A DNA stretch of 64,000 bases from Bacillus sp. NEB1478 (lineage in GTDB: Bacteria; Bacillota; Bacilli; Bacillales; Fictibacillaceae): assembly GCF_031582965.1 (NCBI RefSeq), contig NZ_CP134049.1, forward strand, positions 1,736,001 to 1,800,000. Reading direction: 5' to 3'. The position numbers and the translations under genes were made by a program. The notes beneath the pieces are model-generated. The model saw only the letters and a program-made list of their open reading frames with translations, was not told the DNA's origin and searched no databases. Positions 18,986-27,607 of this stretch are shown here, one piece after another. The number at the start of each line of letters is the position of its first letter. Position 1 is the first letter of the stretch.

Positions 18986-19186
18986 ATGAGTGAAGGTTTA
19001 ATGAAAATGTGGGTGGCGCTTTCGTCCATCGGTTTAATGTTTATTGCAGTTTTTTCAATTATGTTCAGCCGTTCTAAATTATCAGGTATTATTCAAGTTA
19101 TCGTATCAATATTTGCGTGGTTGTGCATGATTACAGCGGGAATACTAATCTTAATAGTCGTCTTGAGCGGCCCCGTCAAAGGTTAA
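18986..19186 (+). CDS. yphE: Small membrane protein YphE (DUF2768-like)
   Basis: 66 aa with two hydrophobic helices (about residues 9-27 and 36-62) separated by a short basic loop (SRSKLSG). Ribosome binding site AAGGAGGA. Size, topology and place before yphF agree with YphE. Function unknown. Confidence 0.75.
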   Translation: MSEGLMKMWVALSSIGLMFIAVFSIMFSRSKLSGIIQVIVSIFAWLCMITAGILILIVVLSGPVKG

Positions 19187-19205
19187 GGAGAAGGAGGATA
19201 AATAT

Positions 19206-19916
19206 ATGTCAAAAAAGTGGTTCATTCCTTTCTGTCTTATCCTGCTGACTCTCTCAGGATGCTTATATCCGGAAGAGCGTAAACTGCAAAATAGAATACC
19301 CTATCAAGACCAGATTACAGCGGTTCAGAAAGCAATAGACAGCTTTCAGAAAGATACTGGGGTATTGCCGATTGAAACGAAAGACGGAAATACAGATGTT
19401 TTTCAAAAATATGTAATAGATTTTAATAAATTGGTTCCTAAATATATGCAAGAACCACCAGGAAATTCTTTTGAAAAAGGCGGAACCTTTCTTTATGTTT
19501 TAACAGATGTAGAAACAAATCCTACAGTAAAATTAGCTGACTTAGTCATGACAGATAAAGTTCAAGATATACAGGTCGCACTAAAAGTTTATATGTCTAA
19601 ACATAAATATCCGCCATTTAAGGAAATCGTAGCATCAGGAAGGTATACGCTTGATTATAAGAAACTAGGGTATAAAAAGGATCCAACTGTGAAAAGTCCC
19701 TTCACTGGGAAGCAGCTTCCGCTGATGATTAATAACGATACGAAACTTTTCATAGATTACCGAAAAGATTTAAGAGTCGCTATGAGCAGCAACCCAAAGG
19801 ATATAAAGAAACATGAAGATATCCGATATTTACTTGCGGATCACTCGTTTTTTGTTCCTATTTATTCTGTTCCGTATACAGTTGAAAACAATAAACCTGT
19901 TTTTTTAATAAAATAG
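19206..19916 (+). CDS. yphF: Lipoprotein YphF
   Basis: 236 aa with a lipoprotein signal peptide: hydrophobic stretch then LSGC, giving lipidated Cys19. The mature part has a duplicated feature, residues about 40-90 and 110-165, each with an amphipathic helix and a KxYPP or GxLP type segment. YphF occupies this place upstream of spoIVA in B. subtilis. Function unknown; it starts 19 bp after yphE and is probably cotranscribed. Confidence 0.8.
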   Translation: MSKKWFIPFCLILLTLSGCLYPEERKLQNRIPYQDQITAVQKAIDSFQKDTGVLPIETKDGNTDVFQKYVIDFNKLVPKYMQEPPGNSFEKGGTFLYVLTDVETNPTVKLADLVMTDKVQDIQVALKVYMSKHKYPPFKEIVASGRYTLDYKKLGYKKDPTVKSPFTGKQLPLMINNDTKLFIDYRKDLRVAMSSNPKDIKKHEDIRYLLADHSFFVPIYSVPYTVENNKPVFLIK

Positions 19917-19921
19917 GCATG

Positions 19922-19974
19922 AACTCTCCCTTTTTCTAATACATTCATAGAAAAGGCGGAGAGATTTTTTTTGG
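19922..19974 (+). terminator. Intrinsic terminator after yphF
   Basis: CTCTCC and CTTTTTCTA pair with TAGAAAAG and GGAGAG, followed by a long T run. Confidence 0.8.
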
Positions 19975-20096
19975 AAATCCTTAAACGGAACAAGCTTCAT
20001 AGTTTCATCGGTAGGCACTATTGTGCGCCCTCCCGATTTTTCGGAACTATATAAAGCCCCAAGAGATAGGTTCCAATAAAAATTTCCATTCCTTTG

Positions 20097-20125
20097 TCAT
20101 AATCCATAGGACAAAATCATACGAT
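20097..20125 (+). promoter_or_regulatory. Candidate sigma-E promoter of spoIVA
   Basis: TCATAAT, 14 bp, CATACGAT; the -35 core KMATA and seven of eight -10 bases agree with mother-cell sigma-E. spoIVA is a known sigma-E gene. Confidence 0.65.
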
Positions 20126-20177
20126 GTATTGTCCAAGACTAGCATCCGGAACTTTATTTGGATCGGGAGGGAAACGA

Positions 20178-21656
20178 ATGGAAAAAATCGATATTTTTAA
20201 AGATATCGCCGAAAGGACGGGCGGAGATATCTACTTGGGAGTAGTAGGAGCAGTAAGAACAGGTAAATCTACTTTCATTAAGAAATTCATGGAACTTGTT
20301 GTGCTTCCAAATATTCAAAGTGAAGCAGAACGTCAACGTGCTCAAGACGAATTACCGCAAAGTGCAGCTGGACGTACCATTATGACCACTGAACCCAAAT
20401 TTGTTCCAAACAACGCGGTAAAAATCAATGTAGGAGATGGACTTGATGTAAATATCCGTCTTGTTGACAGTGTAGGGTATGCGGTCCCAAGTGCAAAAGG
20501 CTATGAGGATGAAAACGGACCTAGAATGATCAACACACCTTGGTATGATGAACCGATTCCTTTTCATGAAGCTGCGGAAATCGGAACAAGAAAAGTCATT
20601 CAAGAACATTCGACATTAGGAGTTGTCGTAACAACGGACGGCTCTATTGGAGAAATTCCAAGATATGATTATGTAGAATCAGAAGAACGGGTAGTTGAGG
20701 AATTAAAAGAAGTCGGCAAACCGTTTATTATGCTCATTAACTCAACTCATCCGCATCACCCAGATACACAGCAGCTCCGCAATGAGCTTTGTGAGAAATA
20801 TGATATACCAGTCTTGGCGATGAGTGTAGAAGGCATGACTGAACATGACATCAACAATGTATTAAGAGAAGCTCTATATGAGTTCCCGGTACTAGAAGTA
20901 AATGTAAACCTTCCTAGCTGGGTAATGGTACTTCGTGAGAATCACTGGCTTCGTCAAAGTTATGAAGAGGCAGTAAGAGAAACAGTTCAAGATATTAAGC
21001 GTCTTCGTGATGTTGATAAAGTTGTTGGTTTTTTTGCAAACTACGATTTCATTGACGATGCGAGACTTGCTGGAATTGAAATGGGGCAAGGCATAGCTGA
21101 GATCGATTTGTTTGCACCAGATTATCTATACGATCAAATACTAAAAGAAGTTGTAGGTGTAGAGATTCGAGGAAAAGATCATTTGCTGCAGCTGATGCAG
21201 GAATTTGCATACGCAAAAACAGAATACGATCAAGTGGCAGACGCACTAAGAATGGTAAAGCAGACCGGATACGGGATTGCTGCTCCAGCCATTACAGATA
21301 TGAGTTTAGATGAGCCTGAAATCATCCGTCAAGGCTCAAGATTCGGTGTAAGACTCAAGGCGATCGCACCATCGATCCATATGATAAAAGTAGATGTAGA
21401 ATCTGAGTTTGCGCCAATAATCGGTACAGAAAAGCAAAGTGAAGAAATGCTGAGATATTTAATGCAGGACTTTGAGGAAGATCCACTATCAATCTGGAAC
21501 TCTGATATTTTTGGGCGCTCCTTAAATTCCATTGTAAGAGAAGGAATCCAAGGTAAGATATCTTTAATGCCAGAAAACGCAAGATACAAATTAAAAGAGA
21601 CGCTTGAACGCATTATTAATGAAGGATCAGGTGGATTAATTGCCATTATTTTATAG
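20178..21656 (+). CDS. spoIVA: Stage IV sporulation protein A, coat basement ATPase
   Basis: 492 aa, exactly the B. subtilis length. N-terminal P-loop GAVRTGKST near residue 24 belongs to the TRAFAC-derived fold that hydrolyses ATP to drive static polymerisation of the coat base on the forespore; the C-terminal end (GGLIAIIL) is the SpoVM-dependent anchoring region. ATG 20178 follows GGGAGGG; an upstream in-frame start would lie inside the promoter. Monocistronic with its own terminator. Confidence 0.95.
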   Translation: MEKIDIFKDIAERTGGDIYLGVVGAVRTGKSTFIKKFMELVVLPNIQSEAERQRAQDELPQSAAGRTIMTTEPKFVPNNAVKINVGDGLDVNIRLVDSVGYAVPSAKGYEDENGPRMINTPWYDEPIPFHEAAEIGTRKVIQEHSTLGVVVTTDGSIGEIPRYDYVESEERVVEELKEVGKPFIMLINSTHPHHPDTQQLRNELCEKYDIPVLAMSVEGMTEHDINNVLREALYEFPVLEVNVNLPSWVMVLRENHWLRQSYEEAVRETVQDIKRLRDVDKVVGFFANYDFIDDARLAGIEMGQGIAEIDLFAPDYLYDQILKEVVGVEIRGKDHLLQLMQEFAYAKTEYDQVADALRMVKQTGYGIAAPAITDMSLDEPEIIRQGSRFGVRLKAIAPSIHMIKVDVESEFAPIIGTEKQSEEMLRYLMQDFEEDPLSIWNSDIFGRSLNSIVREGIQGKISLMPENARYKLKETLERIINEGSGGLIAIIL

Positions 21657-21661
21657 TTTTG

Positions 21662-21688
21662 AGACTCCTTACAACAGGAGTCTTTTTT
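21662..21688 (+). terminator. Intrinsic terminator after spoIVA
   Basis: AGACTCCT / AGGAGTCT stem with T7. Confidence 0.9.
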
Positions 21689-21692
21689 TGTT

Positions 21693-21834
21693 TTGTTGAT
21701 TGATAAGCAGCGAATCTCGTCGTCATTTTCATTTTCTCGTTGCTCATTTAGGTATACTAAACTCCGCTACTCGAAAACTTCACTTCCTCGGCCTTCTTGC
21801 TTCTGAATCAACAAACTATTTGATTGATAAGCAG
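21693..21834. repeat. Intergenic module with 15-bp direct repeats and 9-bp inverted repeats
   Basis: TTGATTGATAAGCAG occurs perfectly at 21696-21710 and 21820-21834. TTGTTGATT at 21693-21701 is inverted as AATCAACAA at 21806-21814. The 95-bp interior is pyrimidine-rich and has no ORF. Looks like a small mobile or dispersed repeat unit; no second copy is in the window. Confidence 0.65.
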
Positions 21835-22166
21835 GAATTCTTTTTAAGTATTGGTTCAGGGTAAATTTAGAATGGCCAGGGAAAATCAGGTGAAAAATTA
21901 GTACGAATGACTTTAGAAATGGTGAGGTCTTTTTTACCTTGTGAAACAAAAAATTTGTAAAATAAGGTCAAAATATAAGTAAAATTAAGGGCAGGAACAC
22001 TAAAATCGTCGAAAAAAGATTGAATTTCTTATTCGAATCGTATAATATAAGGCTTGTTACAGATTAAATTAGTAAAATCTTGTATATTACATCTATAAAT
22101 ACACTTCAAAGAATGATTTGATTGCCGATATATTTTTAGAAACATCCTTGAGAGGAGGTGAATGTA
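21835..22166. other. Gene-free stretch upstream of hbs
   Basis: AT-rich, about 330 bp, no supported ORF. Apart from the possible hbs promoter at 22020-22046 I see nothing defined in it. Confidence 0.6.
22020..22046 (+). promoter_or_regulatory. Possible sigma-A promoter of hbs
   Basis: TTGAAT and a perfect TATAAT with a short 15-bp spacer, 120 bp before hbs. Confidence 0.35.
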
Positions 22167-22439
22167 ATGAACAAGACTGATCTTATTAATTCAGTATCTG
22201 AGCAAGCTCAGCTATCTAAAAAAGATGCATCTAAAGCAGTTGACGCTGTTTTTGAAGCTATTACTGGTACTCTTCAAAGCGGAAGCAAGGTACAACTTAT
22301 CGGGTTTGGTAACTTCGAAGTACGTGAGCGTGCTGCTCGTAAAGGGCGCAACCCGCAAACTGGTGAAGAAATCGAAATCTCTGCAAGCAAAGTTCCTGCT
22401 TTCAAACCAGGTAAAGCCCTTAAGGATGCTGTTAAATAA
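22167..22439 (+). CDS. hbs: Nucleoid protein HU (HBsu)
   Basis: 90 aa DNA-bending histone-like protein. The family signature [20 protein letters not shown] is at about 46-65 with the DNA-intercalating arm proline. ATG 22167 follows the near-perfect AGAGGAGGTGAA, consistent with very high expression. Monocistronic with a long-stem terminator. Confidence 0.96.
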   Translation: MNKTDLINSVSEQAQLSKKDASKAVDAVFEAITGTLQSGSKVQLIGFGNFEVRERAARKGRNPQTGEEIEISASKVPAFKPGKALKDAVK

Positions 22440-22453
22440 TTAATACATAGGGC

Positions 22454-22504
22454 AAAAAGAGGCTGCTTAAAAGTAATTATTACTTTTGAGTCAGCCTCTT
22501 TTCA
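22454..22504 (+). terminator. Intrinsic terminator after hbs
   Basis: AAAAGAGGCTG / CAGCCTCTTTT outer stem plus inner AAAAGTAA / TTACTTTT. Confidence 0.9.
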
Positions 22505-22892
22505 TATTTTTTTGAAATGTCTTTACTAGGTGGACATACAAAGGAACAGATTGGTGGTTTTGTTTAAAATCAACCCATTTTTGTTTGAAAGACTACTTTT
22601 TTTGTCTTAATGTTGGTGATTTTTGTTTGTTATAGCCATTTTTTGTTTGTTAGTAAACTTCCTTAACCCGTTTTGTTTTTCTCAGAAAGAATACCTCAAT
22701 CTCTTGTCAGTCACCATCATGTTAAATCTACAACTGCTAGCTACTTCCTGTATTTTTTCAGGATATTATTTAATTACTAAGTCATACTGGCCCATGAATC
22801 GGTTCTAATTCGTTCAATAAATGGTTTATTTCTACAATTTTGATTCGATAATCACAATTTTGCTTAAGCTGTGTTGTAAGGGTTTTCCCGTT
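22505..22892. other. Gene-free AT-rich stretch with repeated TTTTGTTT
   Basis: About 390 bp between hbs and the folE promoter. TTTTGTTT recurs five times between about 22558 and 22680, three times as ATTTTTGTTTG or a one-base variant. The open frame at 22623-22808 has no ribosome binding site and is not credited. Confidence 0.5.
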
Positions 22893-22921
22893 TTGCTATT
22901 CTTTTATGGGTATGCTAAAAT
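22893..22921 (+). promoter_or_regulatory. Candidate sigma-A promoter of folE-mtrB
   Basis: TTGCTA, 17 bp, TAAAAT; start about 22928, 31 nt before the folE GTG. Confidence 0.55.
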
Positions 22922-22958
22922 TTTTCTATTGTGTTATTGGAATTGGGGGACAAAGAGA

Positions 22959-23525
22959 GTGGCAGAAGTTCAACGTGAAAAAATTGAGTTGGCAGTAAAA
23001 ATGATTTTAGAAGCAATTGGAGAAGACCCTGAAAGAGAGGGCTTATTAGATACGCCAAAACGAGTAGCTAAAATGTATGAAGAAGTCTTTCAAGGAATGA
23101 ACCAGGATCCTAAAGAACATTTTGCGACTATTTTTGGAGAAGATCATGAAGAACTCGTACTTGTAAAAGACATTCCGTTTTATTCAATGTGTGAGCATCA
23201 CCTTGTACCGTTCTTCGGGAAGGCGCATATAGGATATATTCCGAAAGGCGGGAAAGTTACAGGATTAAGTAAATTGGCAAGAGCTGTTGAAGCCGTAACA
23301 AAAAGGCCGCAGCTGCAGGAACGAATTACATCTACAATTGCGAACAGTTTGCTTGAAACGCTGGAGCCGCATGGTGTCATCGTCGTAATTGAAGCAGAAC
23401 ATATGTGCATGACGATGCGAGGGGTTAAAAAACCTGGGTCGATGACAGTAACTTCAGCCGTTCGGGGAGTTTTTGAGAAAGATGCAGCTGCAAGGGCAGA
23501 AGTATTGAGTTTAATTCGAAATTAG
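22959..23525 (+). CDS. folE: GTP cyclohydrolase I
   Basis: 188 aa, first enzyme of folate synthesis (GTP to dihydroneopterin triphosphate). Zinc and active-site motifs: [20 protein letters not shown] near 73-92 and [12 protein letters not shown] near 140. GTG 22959 is chosen: GGGGGA lies upstream, the length matches B. subtilis MtrA/FolE (190 aa), and the longer open frame runs into the promoter. It is followed 11 bp later by mtrB, the conserved mtrAB pair that links folate and tryptophan metabolism through chorismate. Confidence 0.94.
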   Translation: MAEVQREKIELAVKMILEAIGEDPEREGLLDTPKRVAKMYEEVFQGMNQDPKEHFATIFGEDHEELVLVKDIPFYSMCEHHLVPFFGKAHIGYIPKGGKVTGLSKLARAVEAVTKRPQLQERITSTIANSLLETLEPHGVIVVIEAEHMCMTMRGVKKPGSMTVTSAVRGVFEKDAAARAEVLSLIRN

Positions 23526-23536
23526 GAGGTTTCGGC

Positions 23537-23755
23537 ATGAAATCAGAATTTGACTTTTTTGTAATTAAAGCAAAAGAAAACGGTGTCAATGTAATTGGAT
23601 TAACACGAGGAACCGAAACACGCTTTCATCACTCCGAAAAATTGGACAAAGGAGAAGTGATGATTGCTCAATTTACGGAGCATACTTCTGCAGTAAAGGT
23701 AAGAGGGAAAGCTGTAATCTATACGAAGCATGGTGAAGTGGATACAGAATCCTAA
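23537..23755 (+). CDS. mtrB: trp RNA-binding attenuation protein TRAP
   Basis: 72 aa, forms an 11-subunit ring that binds tryptophan and then wraps (G/U)AG repeats in RNA. The RNA-binding KKR residues are conserved in KLDKGE and VKVRG, and the tryptophan-pocket segment [12 protein letters not shown] is present. Ribosome binding site AGGAGG. Its likely target, a leader with eleven triplets, lies 6.8 kb downstream at 30541-30602. Ends at a terminator. Confidence 0.96.
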   Translation: MKSEFDFFVIKAKENGVNVIGLTRGTETRFHHSEKLDKGEVMIAQFTEHTSAVKVRGKAVIYTKHGEVDTES

Positions 23756-23794
23756 AGAAACATAATGCTAGGCGGCAGCCTAGTTTTCTTTATG
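23754..23794 (+). terminator. Intrinsic terminator after mtrB
   Basis: AAAGAAA...CTAGGC / GCCTAG...TTCTTT hairpin with TTTTCTTT. Confidence 0.75.
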
Positions 23795-23822
23795 CCTAAA
23801 AAAACTAAAAAATTGATTACTA

Positions 23823-23831
23823 TGGTATAAT
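23823..23831 (+). promoter_or_regulatory. Candidate extended -10 promoter of the hepS operon
   Basis: TGGTATAAT: TGn followed by a perfect TATAAT, 37 bp before hepS. No good -35 at 17 bp. Confidence 0.5.
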
Positions 23832-23867
23832 AATGAGCATATTCAGTTGTATCAATGGAGGCACATG

Positions 23868-24575
23868 ATGAACACCATGGAACATATTCAACGGTTAAAA
23901 CAGCATACACTTTTACTCATGCAGCATAGTTATGTCAGTGAATATATACCGCTGCCAGCGTTAAATGAAGCAAAAGTGTTCATTACATATTGCCTGCTTC
24001 AAGAACTAGAAATGGAAGAAGCGGTTGAAACAGAGATTTTCAGTTCAATCTTAATGATCCAGTCGGCACTGGACCGTCATGAAGAGATTTTAAATCAGGA
24101 AGTTATATCTAATAAAAAGAAACGTCAGCTCGTTGTCTTGTCGGGTGATTACTTTAGCAGTCTTTATTATCTGCTATTGTCTCGATGTGAGAATTTACAA
24201 TTGATTTCCTATCTTTCCCAAGCGGTACAGAAGATAAATGAGCACAAAACGATGCTCCATAATCAGAATTCTAAACAGCATAGCGGTTTGGAATTCATTG
24301 AAATCGTCGGGCAGATTGAAAGTTTATTGTATACAAAAGCAGCAGAGTCATTAGGTCTACAAAAGTATATACCTTTTATTGAACGTTATTTACTGCTCTC
24401 CCATTATCAAAATAATAGAATGAGAAATAGTTTGAATGAGAAGCAGTCAGCGTACTTAAAAAAATGTGAAACAGATATTAAAGAAAAGAATGTAGAGATT
24501 CCAAAATTGGTTGAACGGGAAAATGGCAGTATGCATGAAGAAATAGAAAATGACTTAATGTTAGGAGAGGGTTAA
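23868..24575 (+). CDS. hepS: Heptaprenyl diphosphate synthase component I
   Basis: 235 aa all-helical subunit that pairs with the catalytic subunit HepT to make the C35 side chain of menaquinone-7. Recognised by position (mtrB-hepS-menG-hepT) and by segments such as [19 protein letters not shown] and [15 protein letters not shown]. Two ATGs follow GGAGG closely; 23868 has the better spacing. The first gene of a six-gene operon for the menaquinone tail, ring attachment and methylation. Confidence 0.88.
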   Translation: MNTMEHIQRLKQHTLLLMQHSYVSEYIPLPALNEAKVFITYCLLQELEMEEAVETEIFSSILMIQSALDRHEEILNQEVISNKKKRQLVVLSGDYFSSLYYLLLSRCENLQLISYLSQAVQKINEHKTMLHNQNSKQHSGLEFIEIVGQIESLLYTKAAESLGLQKYIPFIERYLLLSHYQNNRMRNSLNEKQSAYLKKCETDIKEKNVEIPKLVERENGSMHEEIENDLMLGEG

Positions 24576-24579
24576 TCCG

Positions 24580-25284
24580 ATGTTGAGCAAAGAAGAACGG
24601 GTTCACTCTGTTTTTGAAAAGATATCCGAACAATATGATTATATGAATGACCTTATCAGCTTTAAACAGCATACGAAATGGCGAAACGATACGATGAAGC
24701 GCATGCAAGTACAACAAGGCGATCAATGTTTGGACTTATGCTGCGGAACAGGTGAATGGACATTTGCTCTTGCACAGGCAACAGGGGAACAGGGCAATGT
24801 TATTGGGCTGGATTTCAGTGAAAATATGCTGAAAGTCGGTCGTGAAAAATTAAAGAATCGTCCTTTGAAACAAGTTTCTTTTATCCATGGAAATGCGATG
24901 GAACTTCCTTTTGAGGATAACTCATTTGATTTTGTAACAATCGGTTTCGGACTGCGGAATGTTCCGGATTATTTAACCGTATTGCGTGAAATGGCGAGAG
25001 TTGTGAAACCCGGAGGCAAAGTGATCTGTCTAGAGACATCTCATCCAACTGTTCCAGGCTTCAAGCAAGCATTTAAATTTTATTTTACGTACATCATGCC
25101 ACTGTTCGGCAGATTGTTTGCTAAAAGCTATCAAGAATATTCCTGGCTTCAGGAATCTACAGAAGCCTTCTTGACGAAAGAAGAATTAAAAGTGCTTTTT
25201 CAACAGGCTGGTTTAATAAAAGTTGAAGTTAAATCTTACGCATGCGGTGCTGCCGCCATGCATGCTGGCCAAAAACCGCAATAG
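24580..25284 (+). CDS. menG: Demethylmenaquinone methyltransferase
   Basis: 234 aa class I SAM methyltransferase of the UbiE family. Motif [16 protein letters not shown] near 50, and the family segments [15 protein letters not shown] and [12 protein letters not shown] near 105-130. It adds the ring methyl as the last step of menaquinone synthesis, shared by the classical and futalosine routes. It starts 4 bp after hepS and ends 16 bp before the mqnP start. Confidence 0.93.
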   Translation: MLSKEERVHSVFEKISEQYDYMNDLISFKQHTKWRNDTMKRMQVQQGDQCLDLCCGTGEWTFALAQATGEQGNVIGLDFSENMLKVGREKLKNRPLKQVSFIHGNAMELPFEDNSFDFVTIGFGLRNVPDYLTVLREMARVVKPGGKVICLETSHPTVPGFKQAFKFYFTYIMPLFGRLFAKSYQEYSWLQESTEAFLTKEELKVLFQQAGLIKVEVKSYACGAAAMHAGQKPQ

Positions 25285-25300
25285 AAGAGAGCGTTGTAGT

Positions 25301-26164
25301 GTGTGGAATAAATGTAAAATAATATTAGAGATGATTAAATTTGAGCATACCGTTTTTGCTTTGCCTTTTGCTTTTTTAGGAGCAATTATAGGGAATATCG
25401 TAGAAGAGGGGACACTGCCGACATTAGTCGAATGGATTTGGATCACATTGGCGATGGTAGGTGCTAGAAGCTCAGCAATGGCTTTAAACCGTGCTATTGA
25501 TGCCAACATTGACAGTGTCAACCCAAGGACAATCAATCGGGCAATTCCGGCAAAACTTCTTAAAAAAAGTGAAGTCTATCTTTTTATCTTCGCATCATTG
25601 GCATTATTGTTTGTTAGCAGCTATCAATTAAACATGCTATCTGTGAAATTATTGCCGCTTGCTGTTTTCTTTTTAGTTATATACTCTTACACGAAACGAT
25701 TTACTTACTTGTGCCACATAGTATTAGGCATCACAATTGCGATCGCTCCGCTAGGAGGCTGGGTTGGTGCTACCGGGACTTTAAGTTTGGAGGCCTTTTT
25801 ATTATTTTTTGGTGTTTTATTCTGGATCGCAGGTTTTGATGTGATCTATGCTACACAAGATGCTGATTATGATAAATCTCACGGGTTGTATTCCATCCCC
25901 TCATTTTTTGGTGTAGCAAAAGGACTTATTGCGGCAAGATGGCTGCATGTTGCTAGTTTCATAGCATTTATTTCCTTTGGTTTAGTTACTGGTATGGGAT
26001 GGATTTATTTCCTTGGTGTTGCTGTATCAGGTGCGATCATGATTTATGAGCACTCGCTTGTGAAACCGCATGATCTTTCCAAATTGGATGTAGCATTCTT
26101 TACGATGAACGGAATTTTGAGTATCGTTATGTTTATATTTTCTATAGGGGACCTTTTGCTATGA
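25301..26164 (+). CDS. mqnP: UbiA-family prenyltransferase, probable MqnP
   Basis: 287 aa integral membrane prenyltransferase with eight or nine hydrophobic segments. First aspartate motif NRAIDANID near 67, second YATQDADYDKSHG near 185. These are of the UbiA/MqnP kind rather than MenA kind. With ubiX and mqnA in the same operon it most likely prenylates 1,4-dihydroxy-6-naphthoate in the futalosine pathway. GTG 25301 is the first plausible start after the menG stop, with a weak AGAGAG site; the frame is also open upstream inside menG. Stop overlaps the ubiX ATG by 4 bp. Confidence 0.85.
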   Translation: MWNKCKIILEMIKFEHTVFALPFAFLGAIIGNIVEEGTLPTLVEWIWITLAMVGARSSAMALNRAIDANIDSVNPRTINRAIPAKLLKKSEVYLFIFASLALLFVSSYQLNMLSVKLLPLAVFFLVIYSYTKRFTYLCHIVLGITIAIAPLGGWVGATGTLSLEAFLLFFGVLFWIAGFDVIYATQDADYDKSHGLYSIPSFFGVAKGLIAARWLHVASFIAFISFGLVTGMGWIYFLGVAVSGAIMIYEHSLVKPHDLSKLDVAFFTMNGILSIVMFIFSIGDLLL

Positions 26165-26751
26165 AAACATTTACTGTTGGAATTACAGGGGCTAGCGGAG
26201 CTATATATGGTGTAAGACTTGTACAAGAGATTCTTAAGAGCGGTCATAAAGTTCACTTGGTCGTAACAGAAGCTGGCTGGCAAGTGTTTCGGGAAGAACT
26301 GCAGTGGGATACGAAAGATCGTGCTGCTGTTATAGAGGAACATTTTGAATCGTTTGGGAAAGAGAGATTCTTTTACCATACGCTCCGTGACTTTAACGCA
26401 CCTATTGCGAGCGGTTCCTATCAGAATGATGGTATGGTCATTGTTCCTTGTTCAATGGGAACTCTTTCTGGGATTGCTCATGGTGCATCTGGAAATTTAT
26501 TGGAACGTACAGCGGATGTTATGCTGAAAGAAAGCAGAAAACTTGTATTAGTCCCAAGAGAAACACCTCTTCACAAGATACATCTTGAAAATATGATTAA
26601 GGTGACAGATGCAGGAGGCAAGATTGTTCCTGCAATGCCTGGTTTTTATCATTTACCGAAATCCATGGATGATCTTATTAATTTTTTAGTCGGAAAAGTG
26701 CTGGATAACTTGGGTGTTCATCACGAATTGTTCACACGCTGGGGAGATTGA
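26161..26751 (+). CDS. ubiX: UbiX-family flavin prenyltransferase
   Basis: 196 aa. GITGASGAIYGVRL is the FMN-binding N-terminus; SMGTLSGIAHG and VPRETPLHKIHLENM are family motifs. UbiX makes prenylated FMN, the cofactor of UbiD-type decarboxylases; the futalosine route needs such a decarboxylase after prenylation, so its place here fits. No ubiD homologue is in the window. ATGA overlap with mqnP shows tight coupling. Confidence 0.9.
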   Translation: MKTFTVGITGASGAIYGVRLVQEILKSGHKVHLVVTEAGWQVFREELQWDTKDRAAVIEEHFESFGKERFFYHTLRDFNAPIASGSYQNDGMVIVPCSMGTLSGIAHGASGNLLERTADVMLKESRKLVLVPRETPLHKIHLENMIKVTDAGGKIVPAMPGFYHLPKSMDDLINFLVGKVLDNLGVHHELFTRWGD

Positions 26752-26757
26752 TAGATT

Positions 26758-27585
26758 ATGAACATTGGGGAAATCAGCTATACAAACATAATACCCCTTT
26801 ATTATTATTTAGACAGAGAACGTTTAATAAATGAAGGAGTAAGGATTCAGGCTGCTGTACCATCAAAGATCAATCGCTTGATGGAAGAAGATAAAGTGGA
26901 TATTGGAGGAATTTCCTCTTTTTCTTTTGGAAAAAATGCGGATCGTTACAGTCTCGCGCCTGATTTATCAGTATCTGCGTTCGGTAAAGTCAACTCCATT
27001 TTTTTATTTTCAAAATATCCGATTGAAGAATTAAGCGGAAAGCGTATAGCCCTTACTTCTAGTTCTGAGACATCTGTAGCTTTGTTAAAAGTAATCCTAC
27101 ACCACTTTTATAATGTAGCAGCAACATACCAAGTAGAATCTCCTCTTTTTGAACAGATGATGACCCAATATGATGCATGTTTGCTGATTGGTGATGATGC
27201 TATTTCTGCTAATCGAAAAAATACAAGATATCATGTTTATGATCTTGGTGAGATCTGGTATCAGCAAACAGGATTGCCGATGGTGTTTGCCGTGATGGCC
27301 TACAGAAAAGTAATGGAAACTGAAAAGAAAGATCTGCTAGCCTATGTAATGAAGAGCATGATCGAAAGTAAAGAAAGATGCCAGTTTGAAAAATTCACCC
27401 CTGTTATTCATAAAGCCATGCTGGAGCATGGAGGGGATTATGACTTTTGGGATTCCTATTTTAATGGGTTAAATTATCAATTTAATGGCGAACATGAAAA
27501 GGGACTCAACCTATATTTTCAATTAGCGAACGAGTGCGGTTTGTTGCAGACAATCCCCTCTATTTTAAAATTTTCTTATACGTAA
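26758..27585 (+). CDS. mqnA: Chorismate dehydratase MqnA
   Basis: 275 aa periplasmic-binding-protein-like fold. The opening NIGEISYTNIIPLYYYL, VDIGGISSFSF near 62 and LTSSSETSVALLKVIL near 100 are typical of MqnA. It dehydrates chorismate to 3-enolpyruvyl-benzoate, the committed step of menaquinone synthesis by futalosine. It starts 6 bp after ubiX. Partners mqnB, mqnC, mqnD and mqnE must be elsewhere in the genome if the pathway is complete. Confidence 0.88.
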   Translation: MNIGEISYTNIIPLYYYLDRERLINEGVRIQAAVPSKINRLMEEDKVDIGGISSFSFGKNADRYSLAPDLSVSAFGKVNSIFLFSKYPIEELSGKRIALTSSSETSVALLKVILHHFYNVAATYQVESPLFEQMMTQYDACLLIGDDAISANRKNTRYHVYDLGEIWYQQTGLPMVFAVMAYRKVMETEKKDLLAYVMKSMIESKERCQFEKFTPVIHKAMLEHGGDYDFWDSYFNGLNYQFNGEHEKGLNLYFQLANECGLLQTIPSILKFSYT

Positions 27586-27607
27586 TGGGCGATAGGGTGA
27601 ACTAAAA

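Noticed and set aside
22623..22808. 61-codon hydrophobic frame before folE
   Set aside because: No ribosome binding site and crosses the TTTTGTTT repeat stretch; hydrophobic only because the DNA is T-rich.
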